In this document: positions 1 through 8,357 of the stretch, one piece after another
Numbering within the stretch: position 1 is the stretch's first letter
Layout: each line of letters starts with the position of its first letter
NCBI RefSeq assembly: GCF_014297575.1
Contig: NZ_CP060412.1
Coordinates: 2,728,001 to 2,792,000, forward strand
Direction of reading: 5' to 3'
Source: Dyella telluris
GTDB lineage: Bacteria > Pseudomonadota > Gammaproteobacteria > Xanthomonadales > Rhodanobacteraceae
Length of the DNA stretch: 64,000 nucleotides
Program-made: the position numbers and the translations under genes
The notes under the pieces: generated by a model
Told to the model about the DNA's origin: nothing
The model's database searches: none
Seen by the model: the letters and a program-made list of their open reading frames with translations, nothing else

Positions 1-333
1 AACGCCGATGCTCGCGGCGTTCTCGCAGTAGTTCTCCATCGACAGTTGGCAGGCGTGGCAGTGGCCGCAGCCCCAGGGGCCATAGACCGCCACTGCATCG
101 CCTTCCTTGAATCCGCTGACGCCCTGGCCAAGTTCGGCGATCCATCCGGCGTTCTCGTGTCCCAACGTAAAACCCGTCTGGAAGCCGAGCTCTTCTTCCA
201 TCACGTGCAGGTCGGAATGGCACACGCCTGCGCCGCCGATCCGGATCAGCACCTGTCCGGGGCCGGGCTTGGGGCGCGCCACTTCGTCGATGGATACCGG
301 CTTGCCGACGCCGTTGAAACGAACTGCCTTCAT
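1..333 (-). CDS. Zinc-dependent alcohol dehydrogenase, N-terminal part (runs off the window)
   Basis: This is the first 111 codons of a medium-chain dehydrogenase/reductase; the rest lies outside the window. The frame opens with an ATG at 333 (MKAVRFNGVGKP) and stays open to base 1. The GroES-like fold is recognisable from the catalytic-zinc motif CHSDLH and the GHE-x-AG motif, followed by the structural-zinc cysteine cluster GCGHCHACQ...C. Family knowledge: such enzymes oxidise alcohols or reduce aldehydes with NAD(P)H in the cytosol. Substrate cannot be inferred from this part. It is the last gene of its strand group here; the next gene, also on the minus strand, is the fRMsr gene about 85 bp upstream. 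Confidence 0.9.
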   Translation of the reverse strand, partial: MKAVRFNGVGKPVSIDEVARPKPGPGQVLIRIGGAGVCHSDLHVMEEELGFQTGFTLGHENAGWIAELGQGVSGFKEGDAVAVYGPWGCGHCHACQLSMENYCENAASIGV

Positions 334-417
334 GGGGACTCCTTGTGCGCGGGCGCACCAGCGGGGGAGTCCCCAAGACTGTCGCGCCGCGCGTCATGCG
401 CGGCGTGAAGAATGGGC

Positions 418-912
418 TCAGCGTGCCTTGATGGCCGCCATGAAAACCTCGCACAGTGCTTCCATGCCGGCCCGGTCCTCGTCGTCGAAACGCGCAACGG
501 ACGGGCTATCCACGTCCCATACGCCGAACAGGCTGCCGTCCGCGCGTACCAGTGGCACGACGATTTCGGACTGTGACGCTGCGTCGCACGCGATGTGCCC
601 ATCGAAGTCGTGCACGTCGCGCACCACCTGCGTCTGCCGCGTCTGCGCGGCCGTGCCGCACACGCCGCGACCCAGCGCAATGCGGATGCACGCTGGCTTG
701 CCCTGGAACGGGCCCACCACCAGCTCGGTGCCGTCGTACAGGTAGAAACCGCACCAGTTGAAATCGGGCAGGCTGTGATAGATCAGCGCGGAGAAATTCG
801 CCGCGTTGGCGATCATGTCCGGCTCGCCTTCCATCAGGCCACGGGCCTGGCTGCACAGGTCCTCATAGTGTTCGCGCTTGCTGGCGTAGGCCTGTGTCTT
901 CACTTCATGCAT
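418..912 (-). CDS. msrC: Free methionine-(R)-sulfoxide reductase (GAF domain)
   Basis: A 164-residue single GAF-domain protein of the fRMsr family, which reduces free methionine-R-sulfoxide in the cytosol with thioredoxin-type electrons. The three family cysteines are present: Cys75 in GKPACIRI, Cys85 in GRGVCG and Cys109 in HIACDAASQSEIV; the last is expected to be catalytic. The open frame continues 16 codons further upstream, but the ATG at 912 (MHEVKTQAYA) gives the usual family length, so that start is preferred. It is separated by about 140 bp from the divergently transcribed bioD. The role fits the other redox-repair genes in the window, although they are not in one operon. Confidence 0.88.
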   Translation of the reverse strand: MHEVKTQAYASKREHYEDLCSQARGLMEGEPDMIANAANFSALIYHSLPDFNWCGFYLYDGTELVVGPFQGKPACIRIALGRGVCGTAAQTRQTQVVRDVHDFDGHIACDAASQSEIVVPLVRADGSLFGVWDVDSPSVARFDDEDRAGMEALCEVFMAAIKAR

Positions 913-1054
913 CGATCGGATCCTCTGGCGGGGCCCGCCATGCCTGGCACGGATGGCCATGGGGCGCGGGCGGACAGTCGCAAAGGCCGTATTATGCGCC
1001 TGTCAGGCGCTCCGGGCATGGAATGACCGGGCCGCCGTCTCCAGGGGAAAACTC

Positions 1055-1726
1055 ATGTCGACATTGTTCATCGCGGGCACCGACACAGGCGTCGGCAAGA
1101 CCCATGCCACGTGTACCTTGCTGCATGCGCTGCGCGCGCGCGGCCTGCACGCCTGCGGCATGAAACCCGTGGCCAGCGGTTGTGTGGAAACCCCCGAAGG
1201 CCTGCGCAACGATGATGCGCTGGCCCTGCAGGCCGCGAGCGCCACGCCGATGCCTTACGAATGGATCAATCCCGTCGCGCTGCGCGAGCCGCTGTCGCCG
1301 CATCTGGCGGCAGCACATGAAGGCGTGGAGATTCGCCTTGCGCCATTGAACGACGCGTTCGAGCGCCTGCGTGGCATGCACGATGCCGTACTGGTCGAAG
1401 GCGTGGGCGGTTGGCTGGTGCCGTTGTCGCGCAGCCTGCTGGCGTCGGATATCCCGCGCCAGTGGCAGTTGCCGGTAGTGCTGGTGGTGGGATTGCGGCT
1501 GGGTTGCCTCAATCACGCGCTGCTGTCCGCGCGCGCCATCGCCACCGATGGCTGCCGGCTGGTGGGCTGGATCGGCAATCGCATCGATCCGGCCATGGAT
1601 GCGGTGGAAGAGAACATCGAAACCCTGCGCCACCACCTGCCGGCGCCCTGCCTGGGCATTCTTCCGCATGGCGTGTCGCCGCACGATGCCGCCAGCCAGC
1701 TGGATCTGACCCTGCTCTTGGAATGA
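1055..1726 (+). CDS. bioD: Dethiobiotin synthetase BioD
   Basis: A 223-residue BioD that makes dethiobiotin from 7,8-diaminopelargonate, CO2 and ATP, the penultimate step of biotin synthesis in the cytosol. The P-loop GTDTGVGKT sits at residues 8-16 and the second conserved motif VEGVGGWLVPL is present near the middle. The ATG at 1055 is preceded by a purine-rich CCAGGGGAAAA and starts the protein right at the beta strand before the P-loop; longer upstream frames add unconserved residues. It is not next to bioA/B/F here. The following small gene on the same strand starts about 50 bp later and may be cotranscribed. Confidence 0.93.
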   Translation: MSTLFIAGTDTGVGKTHATCTLLHALRARGLHACGMKPVASGCVETPEGLRNDDALALQAASATPMPYEWINPVALREPLSPHLAAAHEGVEIRLAPLNDAFERLRGMHDAVLVEGVGGWLVPLSRSLLASDIPRQWQLPVVLVVGLRLGCLNHALLSARAIATDGCRLVGWIGNRIDPAMDAVEENIETLRHHLPAPCLGILPHGVSPHDAASQLDLTLLLE

Positions 1727-1778
1727 CATTCACGCGCGGCGTGCTTGGATGGGCGCATCGACACCGCGGGAGTCACGC

Positions 1779-2129
1779 ATGGGCATTCGCAGCCACTACT
1801 ACTTTTCCATCGCCGACCTGGCCCATGCGCGCGGGCCGGTGCCGGCGCTCAGCTATGACGGCGCAGGGCCGAACGATCTGGCTGCTGCAGTGCAGAACGC
1901 CATGCGCACTACCGACCTGTTCGAACGCTGGCGAGCCATGCAGGAGGAGCCGGATGAGGTCGATCCGTCACTCGCGACGGTCGATCCCCAGGCCACGGCC
2001 AGCGCCCGGGTCAGCGACCTCCATACGGAGATGGACCTGATCACCGACCTGCCCATGAGCATCGTGCGCCAGCGCCTCAACCTGCTGATCGGCGCCAGCT
2101 GGCAACTGCGCGACATGCGCAAGGCCTGA
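1779..2129 (+). CDS. Conserved hypothetical protein (116 aa)
   Basis: A small soluble acidic protein beginning MGIRSHYYFS. No domain is recognised. It has no signal peptide, no membrane segment and no cysteines, and is rich in Asp, Glu and Ala; the C-terminal third (SDLHTEMDLITDLPMSIVRQ) looks helical. The ATG at 1779 is preceded by GGGAGT and is favoured over an in-frame ATG 30 bp upstream that has no ribosome binding site. It follows bioD closely on the same strand. Function unknown; reality as a gene is supported by coding-like codon use and position between two real genes on the same strand. Confidence 0.6.
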   Translation: MGIRSHYYFSIADLAHARGPVPALSYDGAGPNDLAAAVQNAMRTTDLFERWRAMQEEPDEVDPSLATVDPQATASARVSDLHTEMDLITDLPMSIVRQRLNLLIGASWQLRDMRKA

Positions 2130-2289
2130 GCCTTCTCCCCGCAGGAGCCTGCGCCCGGAGCGGGCCGGGCTGGCCGGCGGCGTTGCTGCGGCCCCGCAAA
2201 CCCCATGCCCGGTACTTCCAGCCCTTGGCACCTGAGCCGGGCTGTGGTTAGTCTCGGTGTCCGTTTGAACGCTCCCATGGGGAACCCTG

Positions 2290-4491
2290 ATGCTTCGTCT
2301 CCGCACCCTTGTCATCGCCACGTCCATTGCGCTCGCCGCCTGCTCGCAGCAGTCGAACGAACCGGCGCAGCAGCCCGCGCCCGCCAGCACCGCGCCGGCC
2401 AAGGCTTCCACCGCCGCTGCCGCTCCCGAGGTCAGCGCGGTCAATCCGTTCTTTGAGCAGAGCACGCTGCCGTTCCAGGCGCCGCCGTTCGACAAGATCA
2501 AGGACGGCGATTACCAGCCGGCTTTCGAAGAAGGCATGAAGCAGCACCTGGCGGAGATCCAGAAGATCGCCGACAACCCGGAGGCACCGACCTTCGAGAA
2601 CACCTTCATCCCGATGGAGAAGTCCGGTGCGCTGCTGAGCCGCGCCATGCACGCGTTCGATGCCGTCAGCGGTGCGAATACCGACGAAACGCTGCAGAAG
2701 GTGCAGGAAGAAGAAGCGCCCAAGTTCGCCGAGCACCAGGACGCTATCGTGATGAACGACAAGCTGTTCGCTCGCATCGAAACCATCTACAACCAGCGCG
2801 ATTCGCTCAAGCTCGATCCGGAATCCAAGCGCCTGGTCGAAGTGACCTACAAGAACTTCGTGCGCGACGGTGCCAAGCTGTCGGCGGAAGACAAGGCCAA
2901 GCTCAAGGAACTCAACAAGGAAGAGTCCAGCCTGAGCACGCAGTTCACCAACAAGCTGCTCGCCGCCACCAAGGCCGGTGCGCTGGTGGTGGACGACAAG
3001 GCCAAGCTCGACGGCATGTCCGACGGTGACATCGCCGCCGCTGCCGAGGCCGCCAAGGCCCGCAAGCTGGACGGCAAGTGGGTTGTGCCGCTGCAGAACA
3101 CCACGCAGCAGCCGGCCCTGCAGGAACTCAATGATCGCGCCACGCGCGAGCAGCTGTTCAAGAACTCGTGGGATCGCGCCGAGAAGGGCGATGCCAACGA
3201 CACGCGCGACATGATCGCCCGCATCGCGCAGATCCGCGCCGAACAGGCCAAGCTGCTGGGCTTCCCGAACTACGGCGCCTGGAAGCTGGAAGACCAGATG
3301 GCCAAGACGCCGGAAGCGGCGATCACCTTCATGGACAAGCTGGCCCCGGCCGCCACGGCGCGCGCCGAGCGCGAGGCCAAGGACATCCAGGATGTGATCG
3401 ACCAGCAGAAGGGCGGCTTCAAGGTCGAGGCATGGGACTGGGAGCACTACGCCGAGCAGGTGCGCAAGGCCAAGTACGACCTCGACGAATCGCAGGTCAA
3501 GCCGTACTTCGAACTGGACAACGTGCTGCAGAACGGCGTGTTCTACGCCGCCAACCAGCTCTACGGCCTGACCTTCAAGGAGCGCAAGGACATCCCCGTC
3601 TGGCAGCCTGACGTGCGCGTGTTCGAAGTGTTCGACAAGGACGGCAGCTCGCTGGCGCTGTTCTACTGCGACTACTTCAAGCGCGACAACAAGAACGGCG
3701 GCGCCTGGATGAGCAACCTGGTTGACCAGTCCAAGCTGCTGGGCACCAAGCCGGTGATCTTCAACGTTGCCAACTTCACCAAGCCGGCTGCAGGCCAGCC
3801 CGCGCTGCTGTCGTTCGACGACGTGATCACCATGTTCCACGAGTTCGGCCATGGCCTGCACGGCATCTTCGCCGACACGCAGTACCCGAGCCTGTCCGGT
3901 GCCGCCACCGCGCGCGACTTCGTGGAGTTCCCGTCGCAGTTCAACGAGCACTGGGCCACCGATCCGAAGATCTTCGCCAACTACGCGAAGAACTATAAGA
4001 CCGGCGAGCCGATGCCGGCCGAGCTGGTCGAGAAGATCAAGAAGGCCAAGAACTTCAACAAGGGCTACGCCATGACCGAACTGGTCGGCGCCGCACTGCT
4101 GGACATGAGCTGGCACAGCCTGTCGGCCGATGCGCCGAAGCAGGATCCGGACAAGTTCGAGCAGGACGCGCTCACCAAGGCGAAGATCAACCTGAGCTAC
4201 GTGCCGCCGCGCTACCGCTCCAGCTACTTCCAGCACATCTGGGGCAACGGCTATGCGGCCGGTTACTACGCCTACCTGTGGACGGAAATGCTGGCCGACG
4301 ATGCCTTCCAGGGCTTCGTCGACAAGGGTGGCATGACCCGTGAGAACGGCGACCGCTTCCGCGCGATGATCCTCTCGCAGGGCAACACCCAGGATCTGGC
4401 CACGCTCTACAAGAACTGGCGCGGCAAGGATCCGAGCATCGAGCCGATGCTGCTGAACCGTGGCCTGAAGGAAGCGCCGCAGAAGAAGTAA
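2290..4491 (+). CDS. dcp: M3-family metallopeptidase lipoprotein (peptidyl-dipeptidase Dcp type)
   Basis: A 733-residue zinc peptidase of the M3 (thimet oligopeptidase/Dcp) family. The zinc motif HEFGHGLHG lies at residues 517-525, with the downstream acidic ligand expected in DFVEFPSQ. The N-terminus carries a lipoprotein signal with lipobox LAAC (Cys18), followed by a low-complexity Pro/Ala/Gln linker, so the enzyme is probably anchored in the periplasm, unlike cytosolic E. coli Dcp. Family members release dipeptides from the C-termini of peptides, consistent with a role in scavenging periplasmic peptides. It is monocistronic, with a strong terminator directly downstream. Confidence 0.93.
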   Translation: MLRLRTLVIATSIALAACSQQSNEPAQQPAPASTAPAKASTAAAAPEVSAVNPFFEQSTLPFQAPPFDKIKDGDYQPAFEEGMKQHLAEIQKIADNPEAPTFENTFIPMEKSGALLSRAMHAFDAVSGANTDETLQKVQEEEAPKFAEHQDAIVMNDKLFARIETIYNQRDSLKLDPESKRLVEVTYKNFVRDGAKLSAEDKAKLKELNKEESSLSTQFTNKLLAATKAGALVVDDKAKLDGMSDGDIAAAAEAAKARKLDGKWVVPLQNTTQQPALQELNDRATREQLFKNSWDRAEKGDANDTRDMIARIAQIRAEQAKLLGFPNYGAWKLEDQMAKTPEAAITFMDKLAPAATARAEREAKDIQDVIDQQKGGFKVEAWDWEHYAEQVRKAKYDLDESQVKPYFELDNVLQNGVFYAANQLYGLTFKERKDIPVWQPDVRVFEVFDKDGSSLALFYCDYFKRDNKNGGAWMSNLVDQSKLLGTKPVIFNVANFTKPAAGQPALLSFDDVITMFHEFGHGLHGIFADTQYPSLSGAATARDFVEFPSQFNEHWATDPKIFANYAKNYKTGEPMPAELVEKIKKAKNFNKGYAMTELVGAALLDMSWHSLSADAPKQDPDKFEQDALTKAKINLSYVPPRYRSSYFQHIWGNGYAAGYYAYLWTEMLADDAFQGFVDKGGMTRENGDRFRAMILSQGNTQDLATLYKNWRGKDPSIEPMLLNRGLKEAPQKK

Positions 4492-4513
4492 GACCTGCGG
4501 TGTATCGATGAGA

Positions 4514-4546
4514 AGAAAGGGCCGGCCATGCCGGCCCTTTCTTTTT
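4514..4546 (+). terminator. Rho-independent terminator of the M3 peptidase gene
   Basis: A GC-rich stem (AAAGGGCCGGC / GCCGGCCCTTT) with a tiny AT loop and a run of Ts, starting about 20 bp after the peptidase stop codon. Confidence 0.9.
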
Positions 4547-4760
4547 GTCTGCAGGCCATGGATACGCGTGGAGTACCCGGGCTGCAAGGTCACCGGACCA
4601 CCTGTGAGCGATGGGCCCATGACGCACCATGGAAACCTTACACGCCACTACGGAAAACACCGGATGTCGTCGCATGGCCCGCTCTCGTAGGGTGGGAGAC
4701 GCTGCTCGCGGGCGTCTTCGGACGAGGTTGCGGGCGGTCACGGCAGCAGTGTCGTGAGTC

Positions 4761-4794
4761 GCGGGCCGCCGGTGCACGAACACCGACGACCCGC
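4761..4794 (+). other. Hairpin just upstream of a small hypothetical gene
   Basis: Two 14-base arms (GCGGGCCGCCGGTG and CACCGACGACCCGC) pair at 12 of 14 positions around a six-base loop. The hairpin ends 29 bases before the ATG at 4824. There is no T-run, so it is not a typical terminator; it could shape the leader of the following mRNA. The rest of the 4547-4823 gap shows nothing recognisable. Confidence 0.35.
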
Positions 4795-4823
4795 TAACCA
4801 TCACCAACTTGTTGGAGTTGATC

Positions 4824-5150
4824 ATGGCTAACGTCGATCATACGGCACGCCTGTGCCCAGCCCTTCCAGTGGGCCACGCCTCACGCGCTTCGCCCGCCGC
4901 CGACCCTCCGGCGGCCTACCACACGTCACCATCGCTTCGGTTATCCACGTTGGATGACGTGGCGTTTGCGCTGAATGCGCTCACGCTGCTTTGCCAGGAA
5001 GACGAGCGGTTACGCCGCACGGTACGGCACCCTGATGTGCCGTCGCTGCGGCCGCTGGCCACTTACTACCGGCAGGGCATCACCGTGGCCATGCAGTGTC
5101 TGGCGCAGTACGCCCGGCAGCTCGGCAGCGGGCAGGTGACGAGCGCGTAA
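4824..5150 (+). CDS. Hypothetical protein (108 aa)
   Basis: Begins MANVDHTARLCPALPVGHAS after a TTGGAG ribosome binding site with good spacing; the ATG 15 bp upstream lacks one. The N-terminal half is Pro/Ala-rich and probably disordered; the C-terminal half (STLDDVAFALNALTLLCQED onward) looks like two or three helices. No signal peptide or membrane segment is seen. No family is recognised. It lies alone between two non-coding gaps and ahead of a HigA-like gene on the same strand about 150 bp later. Confidence 0.5.
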   Translation: MANVDHTARLCPALPVGHASRASPAADPPAAYHTSPSLRLSTLDDVAFALNALTLLCQEDERLRRTVRHPDVPSLRPLATYYRQGITVAMQCLAQYARQLGSGQVTSA

Positions 5151-5296
5151 GCGGACCGGAATGATCGAGCCTTGTGGCGTGCTGCCTCCTTGACGGCACG
5201 CCACACCCGGCCATTTCGGACATTCCAGACCAGCTTTTGCCTACACGGATTCCGCCTGCGGTATCCGCCGGTGTCGTGCACCCCAAAGGAAACCCC

Positions 5297-5626
5297 ATGC
5301 TCCCCACTGCGCCCATTCTGCTTGTCCCGCTGCACCCACGCATGGAAATCGATGCCGCCGTGCCCGCGCGCTCACCGAGCGCGGTACTGCGCGACGACTA
5401 CATGCTGCCGCATGCCATCAGCGCCGCCGACCTGGCGCTACGCACCGGCATCCCGGCCTGGCACATCCGCCGCATGCTGATCGGTTCGCCGTTCTATCCG
5501 GAAGAAAGCCATCGGCTGGCTGCCGTGTTGGGCACGAGCGCGCTCTACTGGCTGGTGCTGCAGGCACGTTTCGAGCTTGAACGCGTGCTGCGCGAAGCCG
5601 CGCCGGGTGAGTTGGACGTGCATTGA
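5297..5626 (+). CDS. HigA-like XRE-family antitoxin/regulator, orphan
   Basis: A 109-residue protein that matches the HigA (VapI) helix-turn-helix pattern: a leading segment like PGEIL..E.L.P (here SPSAVLRDDYMLPHAIS), then a HTH region ADLALRTGIPAWHIRRMLIG, then the family ending LGTSALYWLVLQARFELE. HigA proteins bind the toxin HigB and repress their own operon. The ATG at 5297 has AAAGGA seven bases upstream. No HigB-like toxin is adjacent: the upstream gene is not RelE-like and downstream lies an unrelated gene on the other strand. It may therefore act as a stand-alone transcription factor or be an antitoxin relic. The DNA-recognition part is diverged. Confidence 0.7.
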   Translation: MLPTAPILLVPLHPRMEIDAAVPARSPSAVLRDDYMLPHAISAADLALRTGIPAWHIRRMLIGSPFYPEESHRLAAVLGTSALYWLVLQARFELERVLREAAPGELDVH

Positions 5627-5764
5627 ACGTCGTGGCGCATGCGATTTCGTCGTCGTGGCGAATACCGATGCAGGCGGTGCCATGCAGATCGTGATCTGGA
5701 CCACACCGGTCCCGTCACGGATGCCTCTGGCGGCCCCACCTGTACGCAGCAGCGCTACCGCTCC

Positions 5765-6328
5765 TCAGCTACTTTCACCGCAGCCGACGTCGGCACCGCC
5801 CATGTGATCGAAGCCAGTGAGCGTCACGGCGGTTTCTCCCTGCGAGGGGAACTGCACGTCGCTGTCCATGAGGTTGGCAGGCCAGGCGTGTGCCTTGCGT
5901 TCCGTCAAGGTGAGTGCGCCTGCAGACGCGCGCGGTAGCCCGAACGCGCGACGGACGGATGCCTCGCTCCATGTTCCCTTCAGCGTGATGCTGACGGCCT
6001 GCAGGTTGCCGTGCTCCCAACTCAGCTCGACATGCGTGGCGAGCGGATGCACCGCACTGGCGAGCCTGTCGGGAAAGGCCGGGCCTTCGTAATACGCATC
6101 GGGCGTCCTGCAGATGTCGCCGCGGTTCCGATAGCCGTTCAATGCGCAATTGAAACGGGTGTCGCGATGGCCCAGCGTCTTCTCCATGCGGCAGCCGAAA
6201 TCCGTGGAGGCCATGCGCGGCCATGCAAGGATGTCGATGCGCGGTGCGGCCAGTTCCGTGGCCGGGGCTGTCTGCGCCGGGCTCGCCGGGGATGCGGCAA
6301 GCAGGGCGATGGCAATCCATGTCTTCAC
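5765..6328 (-). CDS. Exported hypothetical protein (187 aa), GTG start
   Basis: A secreted protein with an N-terminal signal peptide (KTWIAIALLAASPASPAQT, likely cleaved after the Ala/Gln region). The GTG start at 6328 is preceded by AAGGAAG and gives a normal signal sequence; the longer frame upstream does not. The mature part has three cysteines near FGCRMEK, FNCALNG and DICRTPD and one near the C-terminus, consistent with disulfides in the periplasm. No domain is recognised. It follows the beta-propeller gene on the same strand with a 59-bp gap, so the two may be cotranscribed. Confidence 0.6.
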   Translation of the reverse strand: MKTWIAIALLAASPASPAQTAPATELAAPRIDILAWPRMASTDFGCRMEKTLGHRDTRFNCALNGYRNRGDICRTPDAYYEGPAFPDRLASAVHPLATHVELSWEHGNLQAVSITLKGTWSEASVRRAFGLPRASAGALTLTERKAHAWPANLMDSDVQFPSQGETAVTLTGFDHMGGADVGCGESS

Positions 6329-6387
6329 GATCTTCCTTGAAACCTTGTCTGGGGGCGTAGAGTAGGTAAGTCGCCAACCCGCCGATA

Positions 6388-7377
6388 TCAACCACCGCCC
6401 TTGCCGTGGCTTTCCAGCCAGGGCGCCAGCGACACGTACCAGATGTTGTCGCTGCCGTTGTCCCACGACTGCATGCGTGCGACATCCTGCTCGCCCTGCG
6501 CCTGTGTGCGCGGGTAATGCACCGGGACGGAACGCGTGCTGCTGAAGTACAGCGTGCGATGGTCAGGCCCCAGATGGGATCCCCAGGGACTCTTCACGTT
6601 GATGTCCTTGCCAAGGTCCACCGGCTTGCTCCAGCCATCGCCTTCGCGGAAGGCGATGTAGAGCCGGCCCGGATCATCCTTGCCGCCGAAGTTGGCGTCG
6701 AACACGATGAAGGATTCGTCGGGAGCCACGGCCGGGTCGAGCTTGTGCGCGGAGGCATCGCCCAGTGCCACGGGCACGGGCGGCTGGTAAGCGCCGTCGC
6801 GGTACTGCGAGCGGAACAGGCGGAAATCGTCGTCGTCGCCGGGGCGCTGGAAATACACGCTGCCATCGGCAGCCACGGCGGGTGCGTAGGTACGCGTGCT
6901 GCTGTTCACCGCATCGGGCAGGCGTACCGGCTGTCCCCAGCCATGGCCCTTGCGATCGACGCGCCACAGGTGACCGCCGGAACCCGGTTGCACCTTGCCA
7001 TTCGCCATTACGGCATCCAGCGCCTTGCCACCTACCTGATCGGGTCGATTGGACGAGAAGATCAGGAAGGAACCATCCGGTGCCATCGCGGGGTCATGGT
7101 CCAGCCATTGCCCGGAGAACGGCGCCACCGTCGGCGTGCTCCAGACGCCGTTCACGCGATGCGACACCATGATCGCGGCGTTGGGCCAGTTGATACGGTC
7201 AAAGAACACCGTATCGCCATCCGGCGTGAAGGCCGCGGAGTCTTCGTTGGCAGGGCCCGATACAACGCCCGGTGCGAATACCTCGGGCTTCGGCGATGGA
7301 ACCTCGCCCGCATGCGTCACCGCCGCCAGGCTCACCACACCGCAGGCCGCACACATCCAACGCGCCACAGGCTTCAT
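6388..7377 (-). CDS. Periplasmic WD40-like (PD40/TolB-type) beta-propeller protein
   Basis: A 329-residue exported protein with a signal peptide (MKPVARWMCAACGVVSLAAV, cleavage near THAGE). It contains repeated propeller blades with the PD40 signature: AAFTPDGDTVFF, PAMAPDGSFLIFSS, PAVAADGSVYF, PAVAPDESFIVFD and LGPDHRTLYFSS, that is five blades or more. Such proteins bind peptides or glycans or act as scaffolds; no catalytic motif is visible, so the partner is unknown. Two starts are possible nine bases apart; the inner ATG at 7377 is chosen because GGGTGA precedes it. It lies upstream of the secreted 187-residue protein on the same strand. Confidence 0.75.
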   Translation of the reverse strand: MKPVARWMCAACGVVSLAAVTHAGEVPSPKPEVFAPGVVSGPANEDSAAFTPDGDTVFFDRINWPNAAIMVSHRVNGVWSTPTVAPFSGQWLDHDPAMAPDGSFLIFSSNRPDQVGGKALDAVMANGKVQPGSGGHLWRVDRKGHGWGQPVRLPDAVNSSTRTYAPAVAADGSVYFQRPGDDDDFRLFRSQYRDGAYQPPVPVALGDASAHKLDPAVAPDESFIVFDANFGGKDDPGRLYIAFREGDGWSKPVDLGKDINVKSPWGSHLGPDHRTLYFSSTRSVPVHYPRTQAQGEQDVARMQSWDNGSDNIWYVSLAPWLESHGKGGG

Positions 7378-7500
7378 GTCACCCATCCTTATGCCGGGAA
7401 AGGAACGAACCGCAGGTGCACTTCCAGAGTGGCGCCATTCTCGCGTCCGCCCTCCCGCGGAAGGACGTGCTTGAAGTCATGCGTCCCCATAGCCCACCCC

Positions 7501-8298
7501 GTAGCCCGGATGAAGCGCAGCGAGAATCCGGGAGGGCGTGCGTCGACGCTGCAACGTGGCAAGAACGTAAAGACTGTCCCGGCTCGATTTGGCCTCGCGC
7601 GCGGTAGGAGGCGTGCCTCCCGGATTCCCGCTTCGCTTCATCCGGGCTACCGGGTGGCCGTGCAAATAGAGCCCCGCGCGTGGCTCTTTTCTTCCCACGA
7701 TGCTGAAACTCAACCCGTAGCCCGGATGAAGCGCAGCGAGAATCCGGGAGGTTGTGCGTCGACGCTGCAACCTGGCAAGAACGTAAAGACTGTCCCGGCT
7801 CGATTTGGCCTCGCGCGCGGTAGGAGGCGTGCCTCCCGGATTCCCGCTTCGCTTCATCCGGGCTACCGGGTGGCCGTGCAAATGGAGCCCGGCGCGTGGC
7901 TCTTTTCTTCCCACGATGCTGAAACTCAACCCGTAGCCCGGATGAAGCGCAGCGAGAATCCGGGAGATTGTGCGTCGACGCTGCAACCTGGCAAGAACGT
8001 AAAGACTGTCCCGGCTCGATTTGGCCTCGCGCGCGGTAGGAGTCGTGCCTCCCGGATTCCCGCTTCGCTTCATCCGGGCTACCGGGTGGCCGTGCAAATA
8101 GAGCCCCGCGCGTGGCTCTTTTCTTCCCACGATGCTGAAACTCAACCCGTAGCCCGGATGAAGCGCAGCGAGAATCCGGGAGGGCGTGCGTCGACGCTGC
8201 AACCTCGCAAGAACGTAAAGATTCTTCCGGCTCGATTTGGCCTCGCGCGCCGTCGAAGTCGTGCCTCCCGGATTCCCGCTTCGCTTCATCCGGGCTAC
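7501..8298. repeat. Four-copy 216-bp tandem array of a palindromic REP-like unit
   Basis: The motif GTAGCCCGGATGAAGCGCAG recurs at 7501, 7717, 7933 and 8149, an exact period of 216 bp. Inside each unit the motif is mirrored by CGCTTCATCCGGGCTAC about 120 bp later, so every unit is a long inverted repeat around a loop containing AACGTAAAGACTGTCCCGG. Copies are nearly identical; the last has more changes and stops after its inverted arm. Open reading frames that cross the array on both strands are products of the repeat, not genes. The GTAGCCCGGATGAAGCG motif is a common proteobacterial intergenic palindrome. Confidence 0.92.
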
Positions 8299-8310
8299 GG
8301 GGGCTCTGCA

Positions 8311-8344
8311 AAAAAAGGCCCCGCGTGGGCGGGGCCTTTTCTTC
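8311..8344 (-). terminator. Bidirectional-type terminator downstream of gshA
   Basis: Stem AAAGGCCCCGC / GCGGGGCCTTTT with A-run on one side and T-run on the other. It lies 14 bp past the gshA stop and separates gshA from the 216-bp array. Confidence 0.85.
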
Positions 8345-8357
8345 ACGAAGCGTCAGC

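Noticed and set aside
2248..4620. 790-codon open frame on the strand opposite the M3 peptidase
   Set aside because: High-GC antisense shadow; the translation is rich in Arg, Val, Gly and Leu without motifs, whereas the plus strand has HEFGH and a lipobox.
7501..8298. CRISPR array
   Set aside because: Repeat units are 216 bp, each an inverted repeat with near-identical interior; there are no variable spacers and no cas genes.
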